Positions 1 through 10,621 of a stretch of 64,000 nucleotides of DNA are shown here, piece by piece. Every line of letters begins with the position of its first letter. The first letter of the stretch is position 1. The stretch covers positions 13,624,001 through 13,688,000 of the forward strand of contig CM057844.1 in the NCBI GenBank assembly GCA_030068075.1, read 5' to 3'. Source of the stretch: Paguma larvata. Its lineage: Eukaryota; Chordata; Mammalia; Carnivora; Viverridae. The notes beneath the pieces are model-generated. The model was given only the letters and a program-made list of their open reading frames with translations, was not told the origin of the DNA and ran no database searches. A program made the position numbers and the translations under genes.

Positions 1-457
1 GCCTGTCACTTTTTCTGTACAGCATAAATGCTGCCCACGCTCACAAGGGGCTAAGTATGCAACACGTAGAAAAACCCAGATCACTTGTCCAAGCTTCATT
101 CACACTCTACCATGCTACAAATATCTGTCCCTTGGCCACTCCTCAGGCCTAAAATTGCATGTACCAGTAGTCATTCACCCTCAGGAGGATATATTGGGAC
201 AAGAGGACTATACAGGCCCTGGGGAGGACTTTCTCAGGGAAACTTGGCAGGGAATTCTTCTAATCCCGATTACTTGGAGCATGATCTAAAAGACAAAGGG
301 TGGGTTCCTGGTGGGTGTGAACCTGAGGCTTGTGGACTTCTTGCCCCATGGAGAGAATGCAATCAAGGAGATCCAGGGTATAGCTTGCAAGAGTACAGGG
401 CTGGGTGCAGGGGCTCCAGTGGCCCCACTCCGAGAATGGAATATTTACTCCGCAGCT
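1..457. other. Unassigned sequence; open frame without homology
   Basis: No gene is recognised. A 124-codon open frame runs from 85 to 459 on the plus strand. It has no recognisable domain, signal peptide or splice context, and its composition is ordinary for non-coding DNA. It overlaps a shorter minus-strand frame (260-481). The stretch at about 57-86 resembles the last part of the duplicated segment at 3841-3870, so this region probably contributed sequence to that copy. The right end meets the left target-site duplication of the SINE at 474. Confidence 0.4.
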
Positions 458-473
458 AAGAAATGATTGGTGC

Positions 474-692
474 AGGGGCACCAGGGTGGCTCAGTTGGTT
501 AAACGTCTGACTTCAGCTCAGTTCATGATCTCATGGTTCTTGGGTTTGAGCCCCATATCGGGCTCTGTGCTGACAGCATGGAGCCTGGAGCCTGGAGACT
601 ACTTTGGATTCTCTCCCTCTCTTTCTGCCCCTCCCTTGCTCATGCTCTGTCTCTCTCTCACTCTCAAAAATAAAAATAAACATTAAAAAAAA
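474..692 (+). mobile_element. Can-SINE (felid SINEC type), plus strand
   Basis: A tRNA-Lys-derived SINE. The head (ggggcaccagggtggctcag) is followed by the tRNA-like region with A and B boxes, a TC-rich stretch and an A-rich tail with AATAAACATTAAA. A 13-bp direct repeat, aagaaatgattgg, flanks it at 458-470 and 693-705 and matches perfectly. This is a clean L1-mediated target-site duplication, so the insertion is complete and fairly young. Confidence 0.95.
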
Positions 693-707
693 AAGAAATG
701 ATTGGGG

Positions 708-882
708 AAGAGTTTGTCTTCAGATCCCTAGGAGCCCTAAGCCTTCAATGCCACCATTCTGCTAAAACTGAAACTCCTCTCATTTAAGATTTACTTCGGT
801 ACAAAAACGAATCACAGAGCCATCCCACTGCTTTTCAGGCTGCAGATGAGACTATATATTTCTCGGAGGATTACATGGGCAA
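708..882. repeat. Left copy of a dispersed duplicated segment
   Basis: About 170 bp beginning agagtttgtcttcag and ending near ggaggattacatgggca. It recurs at 3666-3842 with roughly 10 percent divergence by eye and a small insertion in the later copy. It lies directly right of the SINE target-site duplication. The SINE itself is absent from the other copy. No family is recognised. Only two copies are seen in this window. Confidence 0.8.
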
Positions 883-3286
883 AGAAAGCTGGCCTTTTAA
901 AAATTTTAAAGAGTATATTATCAATAGGCAATTCTTAGCAGAATTCTTTCCATACTTAGAATGCTTCTCTTAAGAGTTCAAGGCCCAAGCGAATGATTAA
1001 CAAGGGTATACATGCCTGCCCACCTGGAGGCAAAGAAAAGAGAAGGCAAGAAGCAGATGTTCAAGGCCTTCACCTTAAGGTAAATTTAAAGGGTAGGAAT
1101 AGCTATTGGGAACTAACACCTAGCATTGTGCTTGAAGCATACTAGGTACACAATGAATATTTCATAAAGAAAATTACGCAGCACGAATTTGTATTTGACT
1201 CTCCTCTTTCTGGGACCAGAATTTGTCTTTTCCTGGTAAGATGGACTTGATATAGCTTATCGATGTAGCCAGTAACCAACATGGTTACTTTCTATCCAAC
1301 AGAACAAAACTTTCTCATTTCTAAGTCTAAAAGAGGCTTCAGTTGAGGGTAAAGCCTCAGTATTCCGTGGAACTTTGTGATGCAAAATCTACGTTTAAAC
1401 TTCTTCAGCTATTTAAAAACTGGTTACCTCCCCATCATTACTATATGAAATACTATCACAAGCTCCCTTCACCCCATTTCCCCCAACAACCATATAATTA
1501 GCAAGTTAGACACAGATGCAGGGATCTGAGGACCCATTACTTTCCTCTCTAAAACGCCAAATTTGTAATAGGATGAGAAGAAATCTGGTCATGTGTTCTT
1601 AATTTCTGGGAAAAGTCGTGTTCAATCATGTGGTGTGGTGTAGAGTATGTGTGTGTATATGTGTACAGACAGAGAAAGAGAGAGATATACCAGTGAATTA
1701 AATTTAAATAAGTATCACCGATTCACTTCTAAAACTAAATAGAAAAATAAAGTTTTATGTGGGGGGAGGATAATGATATATACATGCACATAAATTGAGA
1801 GATGTATGGTTACACATAAAAAAATATATAAGATGATAGCAGAAATAAACTTATTTCCAGATATTCATAACAGAAAACCGCACTGGTATAAAAAAAAAAA
1901 AAAAGACCCAAAAACCCAAATTTCAAAATTCGGTGCTTTGTTCCTATACCTTGGATCCAGAATGCTTAAAATATGTTCAGCTAAAAGGGCTACATAGAAA
2001 TTGTAAGAAAATGGAAAACACAAATAAAGTCCATGAAAATGACCCCAAAAATTACTAAATTGGGAAGTCTCAAATTTCCACTAGTGAGGTCATTTCCCAT
2101 CCAAGTGGACAGTATCTACTTATGACAATTAGACAACCATCATTAGAAATTCCAGCAATTCCAAGAAGTCAAAAATCCAAACATTTATAAATAATCTTGT
2201 AATTACTACATGTTAAGAAGTTCAAATTTTGGAAATGTATAACTAAGACCAGCACTGTATAGGTCAAGCCATACATAATCACAGGCTTCATTTCTCTGTT
2301 AGCATGATCAGGCATGGCCTCTGGCCTTTAGAAATGAAGGCATCAAGAGATTTGCGCTACTTTAAGGCCAGTCTTGGTCATAACTTACTAACTGAAATAC
2401 TGTACAAACTAGACCATACGCCAAAATGGAATTATCCAGCCTCTGTGAAAGTTTGGCCCCTATAAAGACCTATCTGGTGGTACCCCTTGAACAAACAGGC
2501 CCTTCAAGGAAGTCCTAATAATTTTCTTGATAGTAGCATTGCCCAACTGAACAAAAGTATGCATAGACTATCAATATACTAGTCTCGGATGATCCATTTA
2601 GGGGTCATCTGTGTTTATTCCAAGAAAGTGTGAATGGCATCACCTACCCCAAACAGCATACCATCATGCCACTTGGCAAAAGCAAACATCCTTTCCATGA
2701 ATATTTAACTAAAAGCATTGCTTATCAGTATTGGCACAACTAGACTGATCCTATCTTTCCGTGTTCTGGAACATACCCTACAAAGAAGATGGTCAGAATG
2801 TTTCTGACTTCCTTTGTCTTCATAACCTGAAAATTTCTATTAAACAGTTTTGAATTCAGATGACTTCCTCAAGTCTTCTTTCATGAAAACTAAATTCAAA
2901 GTATCCTTACCTGTGAAGACTTGACAAGTTTATTTGATTTATCTTATGATAGAACCATTGGTGACAAAGGTGTTTCTAGTAAGCATTCAGTATTAAGTAA
3001 AGCAGTTCATCTTGCCTAGATGTTGAAGTGCAGTGTTGATAGTGAGAAGAGTCTTTGGGATTTGAAATTAAGGCCTAATGTTAGTGAGTGGAAAGAATAT
3101 TTTTTAAAAAGAAAAAGCAAAAAAAAAAAAAAAAGATAACATCCAATTGGACCTATAAGCCATATGCCTAGTTTTAGGCACACATTGAGGAATGTCCATC
3201 AGAAGTTTTCCTGCCCCCAAATAATTCATTTTCTAACCTAGCAAAAGGTGCCTGGAAGACTCAGTTTTAATCACTTGCCTAGGGAG
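883..3286. other. Unassigned AT-rich sequence
   Basis: About 2.4 kb without a recognised gene. It holds A-runs near 1889-1905 and 3119-3134 and a short GT-rich patch near 1636-1665. The stretch at 2100-3010 has somewhat less biased composition. Its reverse complement gives short peptide-like runs broken by stops, so a degraded processed pseudogene is conceivable. I could not name a parent and the A-runs lie on the opposite strand, so I do not call one. Confidence 0.35.
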
Positions 3287-3329
3287 TGAGTGAGTGTGTG
3301 TGTGTGTGCGTGTGTGTGTGTGTGTGTGT
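3287..3329. repeat. (GT)n microsatellite
   Basis: A run of GT dinucleotides with one GC interruption near 3309, preceded by gagtgagt. The open frame read through it is an artefact of the repeat. Confidence 0.95.
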
Positions 3330-3660
3330 TTAGTTGGTGGTTAACATTGTTGGTAGTTGAGTGTTTAAGAGTTTGTTTACATAGATGTCCTGGAGTATGC
3401 CTATTGCCCTGGTGTCATAAATTATGGTGCCCCCTTTCACTCTCTAAAATATCCCAGTTTGGTATTTTTCCAAAGAAAGTAAAAATGCTAACTTGAAAAG
3501 ATACATGAATCCCCATGCTCAATGCTGCATTATTTACAACAGCCAAGACATGGAAACAATGTGTCTACCAACAAATAAATGGATAAAGAAATGTGAGATA
3601 CACACACACACAGACACACACACATTATTATGGATATATGTGTATATATGAATATACTTG

Positions 3661-3870
3661 AGGCAGAGTTTGTCTTCAGGTCCCTAGGAGCCCTAACCCT
3701 TCAATGCCACCATTCTGTTAGAACTGAACCTCCTCTCATTTAAGATTTATTTCAGTACAAAAAATGAATCACAGAGCCATCCCACTGCTTTTCAGATTTT
3801 AAGTGAAACTCTATCTATATTTCTGGGAGGATTACATAGGCATGCAACATGTAATAAAACCCAGAAAACC
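3661..3870. repeat. Composite duplicated segment inside the L1
   Basis: The L1 reads up to a TA-rich stretch near 3658 and resumes near 3872 at a similar TA-rich stretch. Between them, about 170 bp match 708-882. A further 28-30 bp then match 57-86, so two pieces that lie apart elsewhere in the window are joined here in the opposite order. No clear poly(A) tail or target-site duplication marks the insert. A DNA-repair templated insertion is one reading. An unrecognised repeat family is the alternative. Confidence 0.7.
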
Positions 3871-4313
3871 CCATTATATATACACATATGTAATGGAATA
3901 TTATTCAACCATAAAAAATGAAACCTTGCCATTTACAGCAACATGGATGGACCTTGAAAGATTACCCTAAGTGAAATAAGTGAAAAGGAGAAGGACTAAT
4001 ACCATCTGATCTCACTTAAATATGGAATCTGAACAAAACAACAAAACAAGCTCATAACTACAGAAGACAAATTAATGGTTGCCAGGAGTGAAGAGTGGGG
4101 GGTGAGTGAAATATGTGAAGAAAATCAAAAGGCACAAATTGTCATCCCAATAAGTCATGGGGATGTAATGTAGAGCATGGCGAGTACAGTTAATAATACT
4201 CCATTGTATATTTGATTGTTGCCAAGAAAGTACATCTTAAAAGTTCTTATCATGAAAAAAAAGTTATAACTATGTATGGTGATGGCTATTATTAGACTTA
4301 TTGTGAGGATCAT

Positions 4314-4318
<5 letters not shown>

Positions 4319-4373
<55 letters not shown>
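4319..4373. repeat. (TA)n microsatellite
   Basis: About 27 uninterrupted TA units inside the 3' UTR of the L1. Both strands read as open frames with IYIYIY artefacts. Confidence 0.97.
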
Positions 4374-4378
<5 letters not shown>

Positions 4379-4504
4379 CATTACACTGTACACCTGAAGC
4401 TACGATGTCAGTTTTACCCCAATTTAAAAAAAAGAAAGTTGAAGAAGTGTGGGGGTGTTGTGGAAATGTCCCTTTATTGGAGAACAAATTCTATGGTTGC
4501 TCTA

Positions 4505-4725
4505 GGTGTAAGTCATTCTAGGTCTAGGTATGACTTTACTCTTTTCCAGCTCTGAGACTTACATGAAACTCCCTACCTCTATACCCTAAATCTAGTCTGT
4601 AAAGTGAGAATAACAATAACAGCTACCTCTCAAGGCTGCTGTAAAGATAAAGTTTGATAATACATTTCAAGTGTTTAACCTGGTACATGTAAACGCTCGA
4701 TATATTTTAGCTAGTATTATTTAAA
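4505..4725 (-). mobile_element. MIR SINE fragment, minus strand
   Basis: Diverged reverse-orientation MIR. The diagnostic part is the region of cagctctgagacttac followed by ctgtaaagtgagaataaca, which corresponds to the common reverse MIR phrase about counting down to a small number of mismatches from consensus. A tail resembling an old SINE end runs to about 4725. Confidence 0.65.
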
Positions 4726-5660
4726 CATCTGTCATTCAAGAAGAAATTTATCATAGGGGGTTGAACCATCATCACTGCAAATCACTCCATCCATCTTATT
4801 TCAGGTAAATACCATTGAATAATAACTTCATCACAGCTCCCACAATACAACATAGGAACATTCAGCAACTAATATGAAACATATGATCGTGTCCCTCAAA
4901 GACTGGGAAGCCAGAAACTCAGGAAAGGGGGCAAACTTGTCTCAGTTCCCATAGACTAGAAGACAGAGGGACACTGCTCTCCCAAATGTGCTTTGATTTT
5001 TAAAGAATCAAAGCTGGATGTCTGTGAGGCTTCCCTGCTTCTCTTCTGCCCCATCTCTAACAGCTGTAAGGAATCAGCCTGTCTGTGCCTGACCTGGGGT
5101 CAGCTGTGCACTATGCATCGGCCACATGACTGTGGAGTTCTGATCCTGCCCCCCACCCGCAATTCACCTTCTGGAGGATTTTCCCAGCTCTACGTTTTCA
5201 AAATGAAGCCCCACATTTCTCCTCCAGCGGTGGAGAACAAGGCCCAAATGTCATTTCAGTTACAGCAATAACAAATTCATGAGGGTCCAGCCCTTGCCAT
5301 CTGTCTGAGGACTTTGTCAGGCCCTTTATTGGTCATGATGAATACCATTTCACCAAACACCTAAACAAATGAAAGTGAACCCATGGGTTTTCTGCAAAAG
5401 ACAGAAGATCAAATGAAGAGTGGAACTGTCTGAATCCCCATCACCCTGGCAGAAGTAAAATTTATCACTTGTCATTTGCATAATTCAGTGAGATTCCTCA
5501 TTTAAAAGCTGACAAGGGGAACTGAAACAGAGTGTTGACTGGAAACTAGATGGCAGATTTTTAAATTTTTAATTATCAGTCATTCTCCAAACAGTAACCA
5601 CCTCTCTATAGTGGAGGGACTTTGGCATTAGTTGGTGACTGTGTATTTTGTGTGTACAGA
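4726..5660. other. Unassigned sequence
   Basis: No gene or recognised repeat. A 92-codon open frame at 4993-5271 has no recognisable domain and no supporting splice sites. Its GC content is slightly higher than its surroundings. Confidence 0.4.
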
Positions 5661-5667
5661 TATATAA

Positions 5668-5900
5668 GTGGAATAGCTAACACATATTAAAGACTTTCCA
5701 TGTACCAGGAATTATACCAAGCACTTTATTGCATTTAATTGTCTTAACCACTTTATGAATGGTACCCTTTTTATAGGTGAGGATTTGAAGCTCAGAGTGA
5801 GGCAGTAATTTGTCTGAGGTCATACAGCTAGATAGCCCTAGTTATGAACTATAATTGATCCATCTGACTTTAGAATCTACGGTCTAACCACTGCCCTAAC
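5668..5900 (+). mobile_element. MIR SINE, plus strand
   Basis: Nearly full-length ancient MIR. It includes aatagctaacacatatta, then gcactttattgcatttaatt, ggtgaggatttgaagctcag, gaggtcatacagctagatag, and ends with the region around ctaaccactgccctaacca. This order matches the MIR consensus. Confidence 0.9.
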
Positions 5901-6197
5901 CATAGCCCCTTACATATACAAATTCACACACATTTCCATTTCCTCTCCTGATGAGACCTGGTTTGTGGTACATCACCCCATCTCCCAAAGAGGTAATGGG
6001 AGTCCTAGCTGGGAATAAGGCATGAAGCACACAGAGTATGGAGCTGAGGGAAAGGTGGAACAATCCAGAGTCAGACAAAAAATAATCTAGCAAAAGACCA
6101 ACCAACTGGACAACTCCAAGAATTAAGTTGTAGGGCAGATAGAGGGCAGAAATTAAGAAACAATCCCCATGGTCAATTTAAAATCCTTATAACATGT

Positions 6198-6408
6198 GGT
6201 GCCTGGGTGACTCAGTTTGCTAAGTGTCTGACTTCTGCTCAGGTCATGATCTCACAGTTCATGAGTTCAAGTCCCACATCAGGCTCTGCACTGACAGCTC
6301 AGAGCCTAGAGCGTACTTCAGATTCTGTATCTCCCTCCCTCTCTCTCTGTCCCTCCCCCACTTATGCTCTCTCTGTCAAAAGTAAATAAATAAACATTAA
6401 AAATTTTT
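6198..6408 (+). mobile_element. Can-SINE, plus strand
   Basis: The head gtgcctgggtgactcagttt is followed by the tRNA-like body, the TC-rich region and the tail taaataaataaacattaaa. Several CpGs of the consensus have decayed to TG or CA, so it is older than the 27431 copy. I did not find a convincing target-site duplication. Confidence 0.92.
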
Positions 6409-6421
6409 AATAAAATAAAAT

Positions 6422-6705
6422 TTTGATAATAATAACTGCTAACATTTATTGAATGCTTAATGTGTACCAGAAACTATTCTAAGCATTTTTGCATGACATT
6501 ATTCGTTTGACTCTCAACATTATCTCATGCCCATATAAATTTCTCATGCCCTCATTTTATAGATGAGGAAACCGAGTCACAGGGGTGTTAAGGAACTGGC
6601 TTAAGAGCACAGAAACTATAGCTAACAGAGTTGGTATTTGAACCTAAGAAGTCTAGCTTAGGAACACAAACCTATAATCCTTTTGCATAGTTATGCCCTA
6701 TGCTC
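6422..6705 (+). mobile_element. MIR SINE, plus strand
   Basis: An ancient MIR with aataactgctaacatttatt, ctattctaagcatttttgca, tagatgaggaaaccgagtca and a diverged right half. It sits immediately after the Can-SINE at 6198, with the same orientation. Confidence 0.88.
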
Positions 6706-7640
6706 TCATTTTCTTGGGAGAGTCATAGTTTTTGTTGACACTTTTTATGAAACGAAAAAAAAAATCTCAGAATCCACTTTATGAGCTCTCTTGGTAAATA
6801 AGTGCTATTTTTCTCTTTAGGATACAAACAATTGTCTACGACACTGGGTAAGAACAAGTTTTACAGCCCACAGGAGCCAAACCACTCTTTCAGAGATTAT
6901 GAAAGTCATACTGACTGCTACCGATACGCATGGCGATGAATCCTATTCTGAATCTACTTCTTTCCAGGTGACATCTGGAGCTCAAGTGAAGTCACAGTAC
7001 GTGACTCTCATTATTACATATCGATATAGTTCTGAAAAAACCGGGAACACTACCCAAAGCATAATAACCCTTATAAATAATCTATCAGCTTGAGGACATT
7101 AAATGTAAAGAAAGAGTGACCTCTGACCTTCCATTCCCTTTAATGGTGCTTCATTAGTCTTACAAATGGAGGCGAATTCATAATGGGGGGGAATCAATTC
7201 TGCCACTTGGAAATAATTAAGATACATACATCAAATAACAGCTTTTCTTATTCTTTCTAATTAAGTGATCCATCCCAGAGGAGTGCTAAATTGGTCAATA
7301 TAAATTACACTAAGCATGAACATTTTAAGATTAATGTAGAGGTCTTGATGTTTCCCCTGTGCTTTTCCTATACTTTTCCAAACATTGTACTACTCTTCTG
7401 ACTTTGCATCAAGAAACTAAAAACCTGGATTAAGTGGGCAAGAAGACACTCAATCCTCCACTGGTGGCCCCACAGGTGGCCAAACCGTCTGCCTGTCTTA
7501 TTGAGGAAACAATCACAGTGACAAAGCTGACATCATAGGAAAATGCCTTAGCATTCCATCTGTAGCTCCACCCTGCCCTTGGACTTCAAAAAACTAGCAA
7601 ATATAATATCTGGATTAGGGATTAGTGGATCAAATTGTAA
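6706..7640. other. Unassigned sequence with a CpG-retaining block
   Basis: No recognised repeat. A 64-codon open frame lies at 6899-7093 with no known domain. The block at 6899-7050 keeps several CpGs (around ctaccgatacgcatggcgat and cagtacgtgactct) in an otherwise CpG-poor region. That may reflect constraint or chance. I see no splice-site pair that would make it an exon. Confidence 0.35.
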
Positions 7641-7644
7641 GATA

Positions 7645-7866
7645 TTTTTTACATTTATTTATTTATGTTGAGAGAAAGAGAGCAGGGTAGGGGCAGAGAG
7701 TAAGGGACCAGGAGAGAAAGAGACAGAGACAGAGAGAGAATCCCAAGTAGGCTCCACACTATGAGCACAGAGCCCCATGCAGGGTTCAAAACCATGAACC
7801 ATGAGATCATGACCTGAACTGAAACCAAGAGTTGGGTGCTTAACCAACTGAGCCACCCAGGCACCC
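7645..7866 (-). mobile_element. Can-SINE, minus strand
   Basis: Reverse complement of the felid SINE. It starts with a T-rich tail (acatttatttatttatgttg), then a GA-rich region, the B-box complement and the head complement ending ccaactgagccacccaggca. The two overlapping minus-strand open frames here are SINE translations, not genes. Confidence 0.93.
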
Positions 7867-8575
7867 TAGTGGAGCATATTTTAAGGCATGTCTTATACCT
7901 TTGGCTAGGCTGCCTTACTCTCCCTGAGATATCATCTTTGATGTCAAGGGTTTATCACAAAGTCCACAGATAGGTTTTTGCCATTGTCTAAGGCCTCACC
8001 TACCAATAGAATGGAACTTCTGGCTGCTAGAAGGCCAAGCCTGGCTCTTCTGAAATCTTTGTCTAACTTCTAAAATATTCAGGAATTACACACAATTTTG
8101 ACTGATGAAACTCACCATGTTTCTCCCAGAAAACTGAAGCACGGCTGAAAAACAAAATAAATGTATACAATTGTTTTAATATATCTTTGCTTACAAGATA
8201 TAAAAACTAATATTATTTTGTTTTAGTATGACTGGAAGATCTTTATAATTTACAAATGACCTATACCTTCAAAACTCATCAGAGAAGTATACAAGAACAT
8301 CTTGCAACCATGGACAGAAATCAAAGAAAAGAACACTAGATTCAGAGGCAAGATACTCTATTCGAACCCTAAGTCTGTTACTTTTTCATTGTGTGCCTGT
8401 ATGTCCAAAAAGGGAGGGACCTCCACCATTCATTTGAGGCTCAATGCCCATGACAGATCCTGCCATGAAAATAGATGCTCAGTGATTATATGAACATAAA
8501 TATGTGCCTGAATGAATGAGTTGACTAATATTGTTCTCTGGAAGTCACATATCTGAACAAGTTTTGAAGACTGGT
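7867..8575. other. Unassigned sequence
   Basis: No gene or confident repeat. The 63-codon frame at 8302-8493 lacks any recognisable domain. Confidence 0.35.
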
Positions 8576-8576
8576 G

Positions 8577-8905
8577 TATTAGGTTGAGTCCTCCAGAGAA
8601 AATCTGAGGAAAGGATATTCATAAGTGATTTATTAAGAAAATTCTTAACTTTCTTAAAGTTCAAAGAGCAACTGTTAAGGGAGTGAGAGAAGCAGGCACA
8701 GAAGAAGACATACCAATAAAGAGTGTGATGTCAGGTGACATCCAGCCTCAGCCTGATCCTGTGGGGAACTCAAGCATAGATCAGAGAAAGGAGCTGAGTT
8801 TTCGACCTCCCTTTCCCATCAGTTATGGGGTACAGGCTGCACTGAGAGATGAAAATGGGCAAGACTCTGAATATCAAAGAGCAAAAACAAAAGATATGGA
8901 AGTTG
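8577..8905 (+). repeat. Unclassified LTR-like interspersed repeat, copy A
   Basis: It shares ordered blocks with 50980-51320. One block is a phrase like agagtcctccagagaaaatc followed by a tattcataagtgatttatta region. A second is cagcctcagcctgatcctgt followed by ggggaactc. The gap sizes are similar in both. This suggests one old mammalian repeat family, perhaps LTR-derived. I cannot name it by eye. Confidence 0.5.
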
Positions 8906-9049
8906 GGGATGGCACATGAAACCACCAAAAGTGATCCAAATGAATCTGCTCAGGGCCTTGGCAAAGTCTACCAGTAGTCTGCAAGCTTTTGTACTTCTAT
9001 GAACCAACACTGAGGAATAAAATATCTAGCATTTTAACTTTGCAAAGGA

Positions 9050-9200
9050 TGTTTTCTCACACTTCTAGCATTTGATTCTCAAAATACCACTGTGTGATGG
9101 ATGCAACATACATATTATTATCCACTTATGACAAATAAGGGATCTTGGCCCAGAGAAGAAAATTGACTTGGTTCTGGTTAAACTATATTAGCACAAATAA
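9050..9200 (+). mobile_element. MIR-like fragment, plus strand
   Basis: Includes attctcaaaataccactgtg, tattattatccacttatgac and ggcccagagaagaaaattga, in the order expected of the central MIR region. Divergence is high. Confidence 0.65.
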
Positions 9201-9482
9201 GATTAGCTATTATAGAAGAGTAGCTAGGGGAGAACTGAATTTACTTGCTCAATGTTATAGGCACTGGGAGACACTGGAGATTTTGATGCTTCTATAGACC
9301 TTGGAGAATGGGTATGATAAGAGTTGTGGCAGACAGATGAGAAAACATTCTAGATGAGACAAAACCAGAGGAGGGAAATACACAGGATAACCATCAGGGT
9401 AGCAAAGAGAAGGGCCTCATGGAAATGGAGTGAGTAGGGGTGATGAGCCAATGTTATGGTGGCCTTGAAAATACCAGTCATA

Positions 9483-10605
9483 CCCTGGCCACAGCAACTT
9501 CTTACTCAACATGTCTCCAGAGGCAAGGGAAACAAACGCAAAAATGAACTGTTGGGACCTTATCAAAATAAAAAGCTTCTGCACAGTGAAGGAAACAATC
9601 AGCAAAACTAAAAGGCAACCAATGGAATGGGAAAAGATATTTCCAAACAACACATCAGATAAAGGATTAGTATCCAAAATCTATAAAGAACTTACCAAAT
9701 TCAACACCCAAAAAACAAATAATCCAGTGAAGAAAAGGGCCAAAGACATGAACAGACACTTCTCCAAAGAAGACATCCAGATGGCCAACCGACACATGAA
9801 AAAATGTTCAACATCACTCATCATCAAGGAAATACAAATCAAAATCACAATGAAATACTACCTCACACCTGTCAGAATGGTTAAAATTAACAACTCGGGC
9901 AACAACAGATGTTGGCGAGGATGCAGAAAAAGAGGATCTCTTTTGTACTGCTGGTGGAAATGCAAACTGGTGCAGCCACCCTGGAAAACAGTATGGAGTT
10001 TCCTCAAAAAATTAAAAATACAACTACCCTATAACCCAGCAATTGCACTACTAGGTATTTATCCAAGGGATACAGATATACTGTTTCAAAGGGGCACATG
10101 CACCCCAATGTTTATAGCTGCATTATCAACAATAGCCAAAGTATGGAAAAAGCCAAATGTCCATCGATGGATGAATGGATAAAGAAGATGTGGTATATAT
10201 ATATATATATATACAATGGAGTATTACTTGGCAATCAAAAAGAATGAAATCTTGTCACTTGCAACTACATGGTTGGAACTAGAGGGTATTATGCTAAGTG
10301 AAATTAGTCAGTCAGAGAAAGACAAATATATTACTTCACTCATATGAGGACTTTAAGATACCAAACAGATAAATGACAGGGAAGGGAAGCAAACATAAAC
10401 ACATGGAGGGGGATGAAACATAAGACACTCTTAAATATGGAGAACAAACAGAGGGTTACTGGAGGGGTTCTGGGAGGGGAGATGGGCTAAATGTGTAAGA
10501 GGCATTAAGGAATCTACTCCTGAAATCATTGTTGCACTATGTGCTAACTAACTCGCAAATAATTTTTTTAAAAACTTAATTAAAAATAAATAAATAAATA
10601 AAAAA
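9483..10605 (+). mobile_element. 5'-truncated LINE-1 with target-site duplication
   Basis: An L1 insertion of about 1.1 kb containing the C-terminal ORF2 region, the 3' UTR and a tail of AAATAAATAAATAAA. It is flanked by a 16-bp direct repeat at 9467-9482 and 10606-10621 (gaaaatacc/tcagtcata) with one mismatch. The 5' end begins within ORF2, the usual result of incomplete reverse transcription. A TA microsatellite has grown at about 10195-10214. Low divergence and the near-perfect duplication point to a carnivore-lineage insertion. It cannot move, because it lacks ORF1, the 5' UTR and most of ORF2. Confidence 0.95.
9511..10182 (+). pseudogene. L1 ORF2 C-terminal fragment (dead reverse-transcriptase gene)
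   Basis: A 223-codon open stretch encoding the C-terminal part of L1 ORF2 protein, downstream of the reverse transcriptase domain. It includes conserved stretches such as [20 protein letters not shown], and a cysteine-rich segment around residues 129-150 with CWRGC and CWWKC. The endonuclease and catalytic reverse transcriptase domains are missing through 5' truncation. The first ATG is an internal methionine, not a true start. Near 10160 the frame shifts away from the expected DEWIKKMW continuation and stops at 10180-10182. It is a remnant, not a functional gene. Confidence 0.93.
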
Positions 10606-10621
10606 GAAAATATCAGTCATA

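Larger units (their letters stand above)
3497..4436 (+). mobile_element. LINE-1 3' end (old, plus strand), interrupted
   Basis: The end of ORF2 and the 3' UTR of an L1. Recognisable L1 phrases are gctgcattatttacaacagc, caaataaatggataaagaaa, gcaacatggatggaccttga and a 3' UTR with gttaataatactccattgta. The end is A-rich near 4424-4436. The element is broken by a foreign segment at 3661-3870 and carries an internal TA microsatellite. Divergence and lack of an open frame show it is inactive. It resembles the L1MA or early carnivore L1 subfamilies, which I cannot separate by eye. Confidence 0.85.

Noticed and set aside
85..459. 124-codon plus-strand open frame as a gene
   Set aside because: No domain, no splice sites and no start context stand out. 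It overlaps frames on the other strand. Frames of this size are expected by chance in 64 kb of mammalian DNA.
2100..3010. Processed pseudogene on the minus strand
   Set aside because: The reverse complement gives short peptide-like runs but many stops. I could not name a parent gene. The nearby A-runs are on the wrong strand for such a pseudogene.
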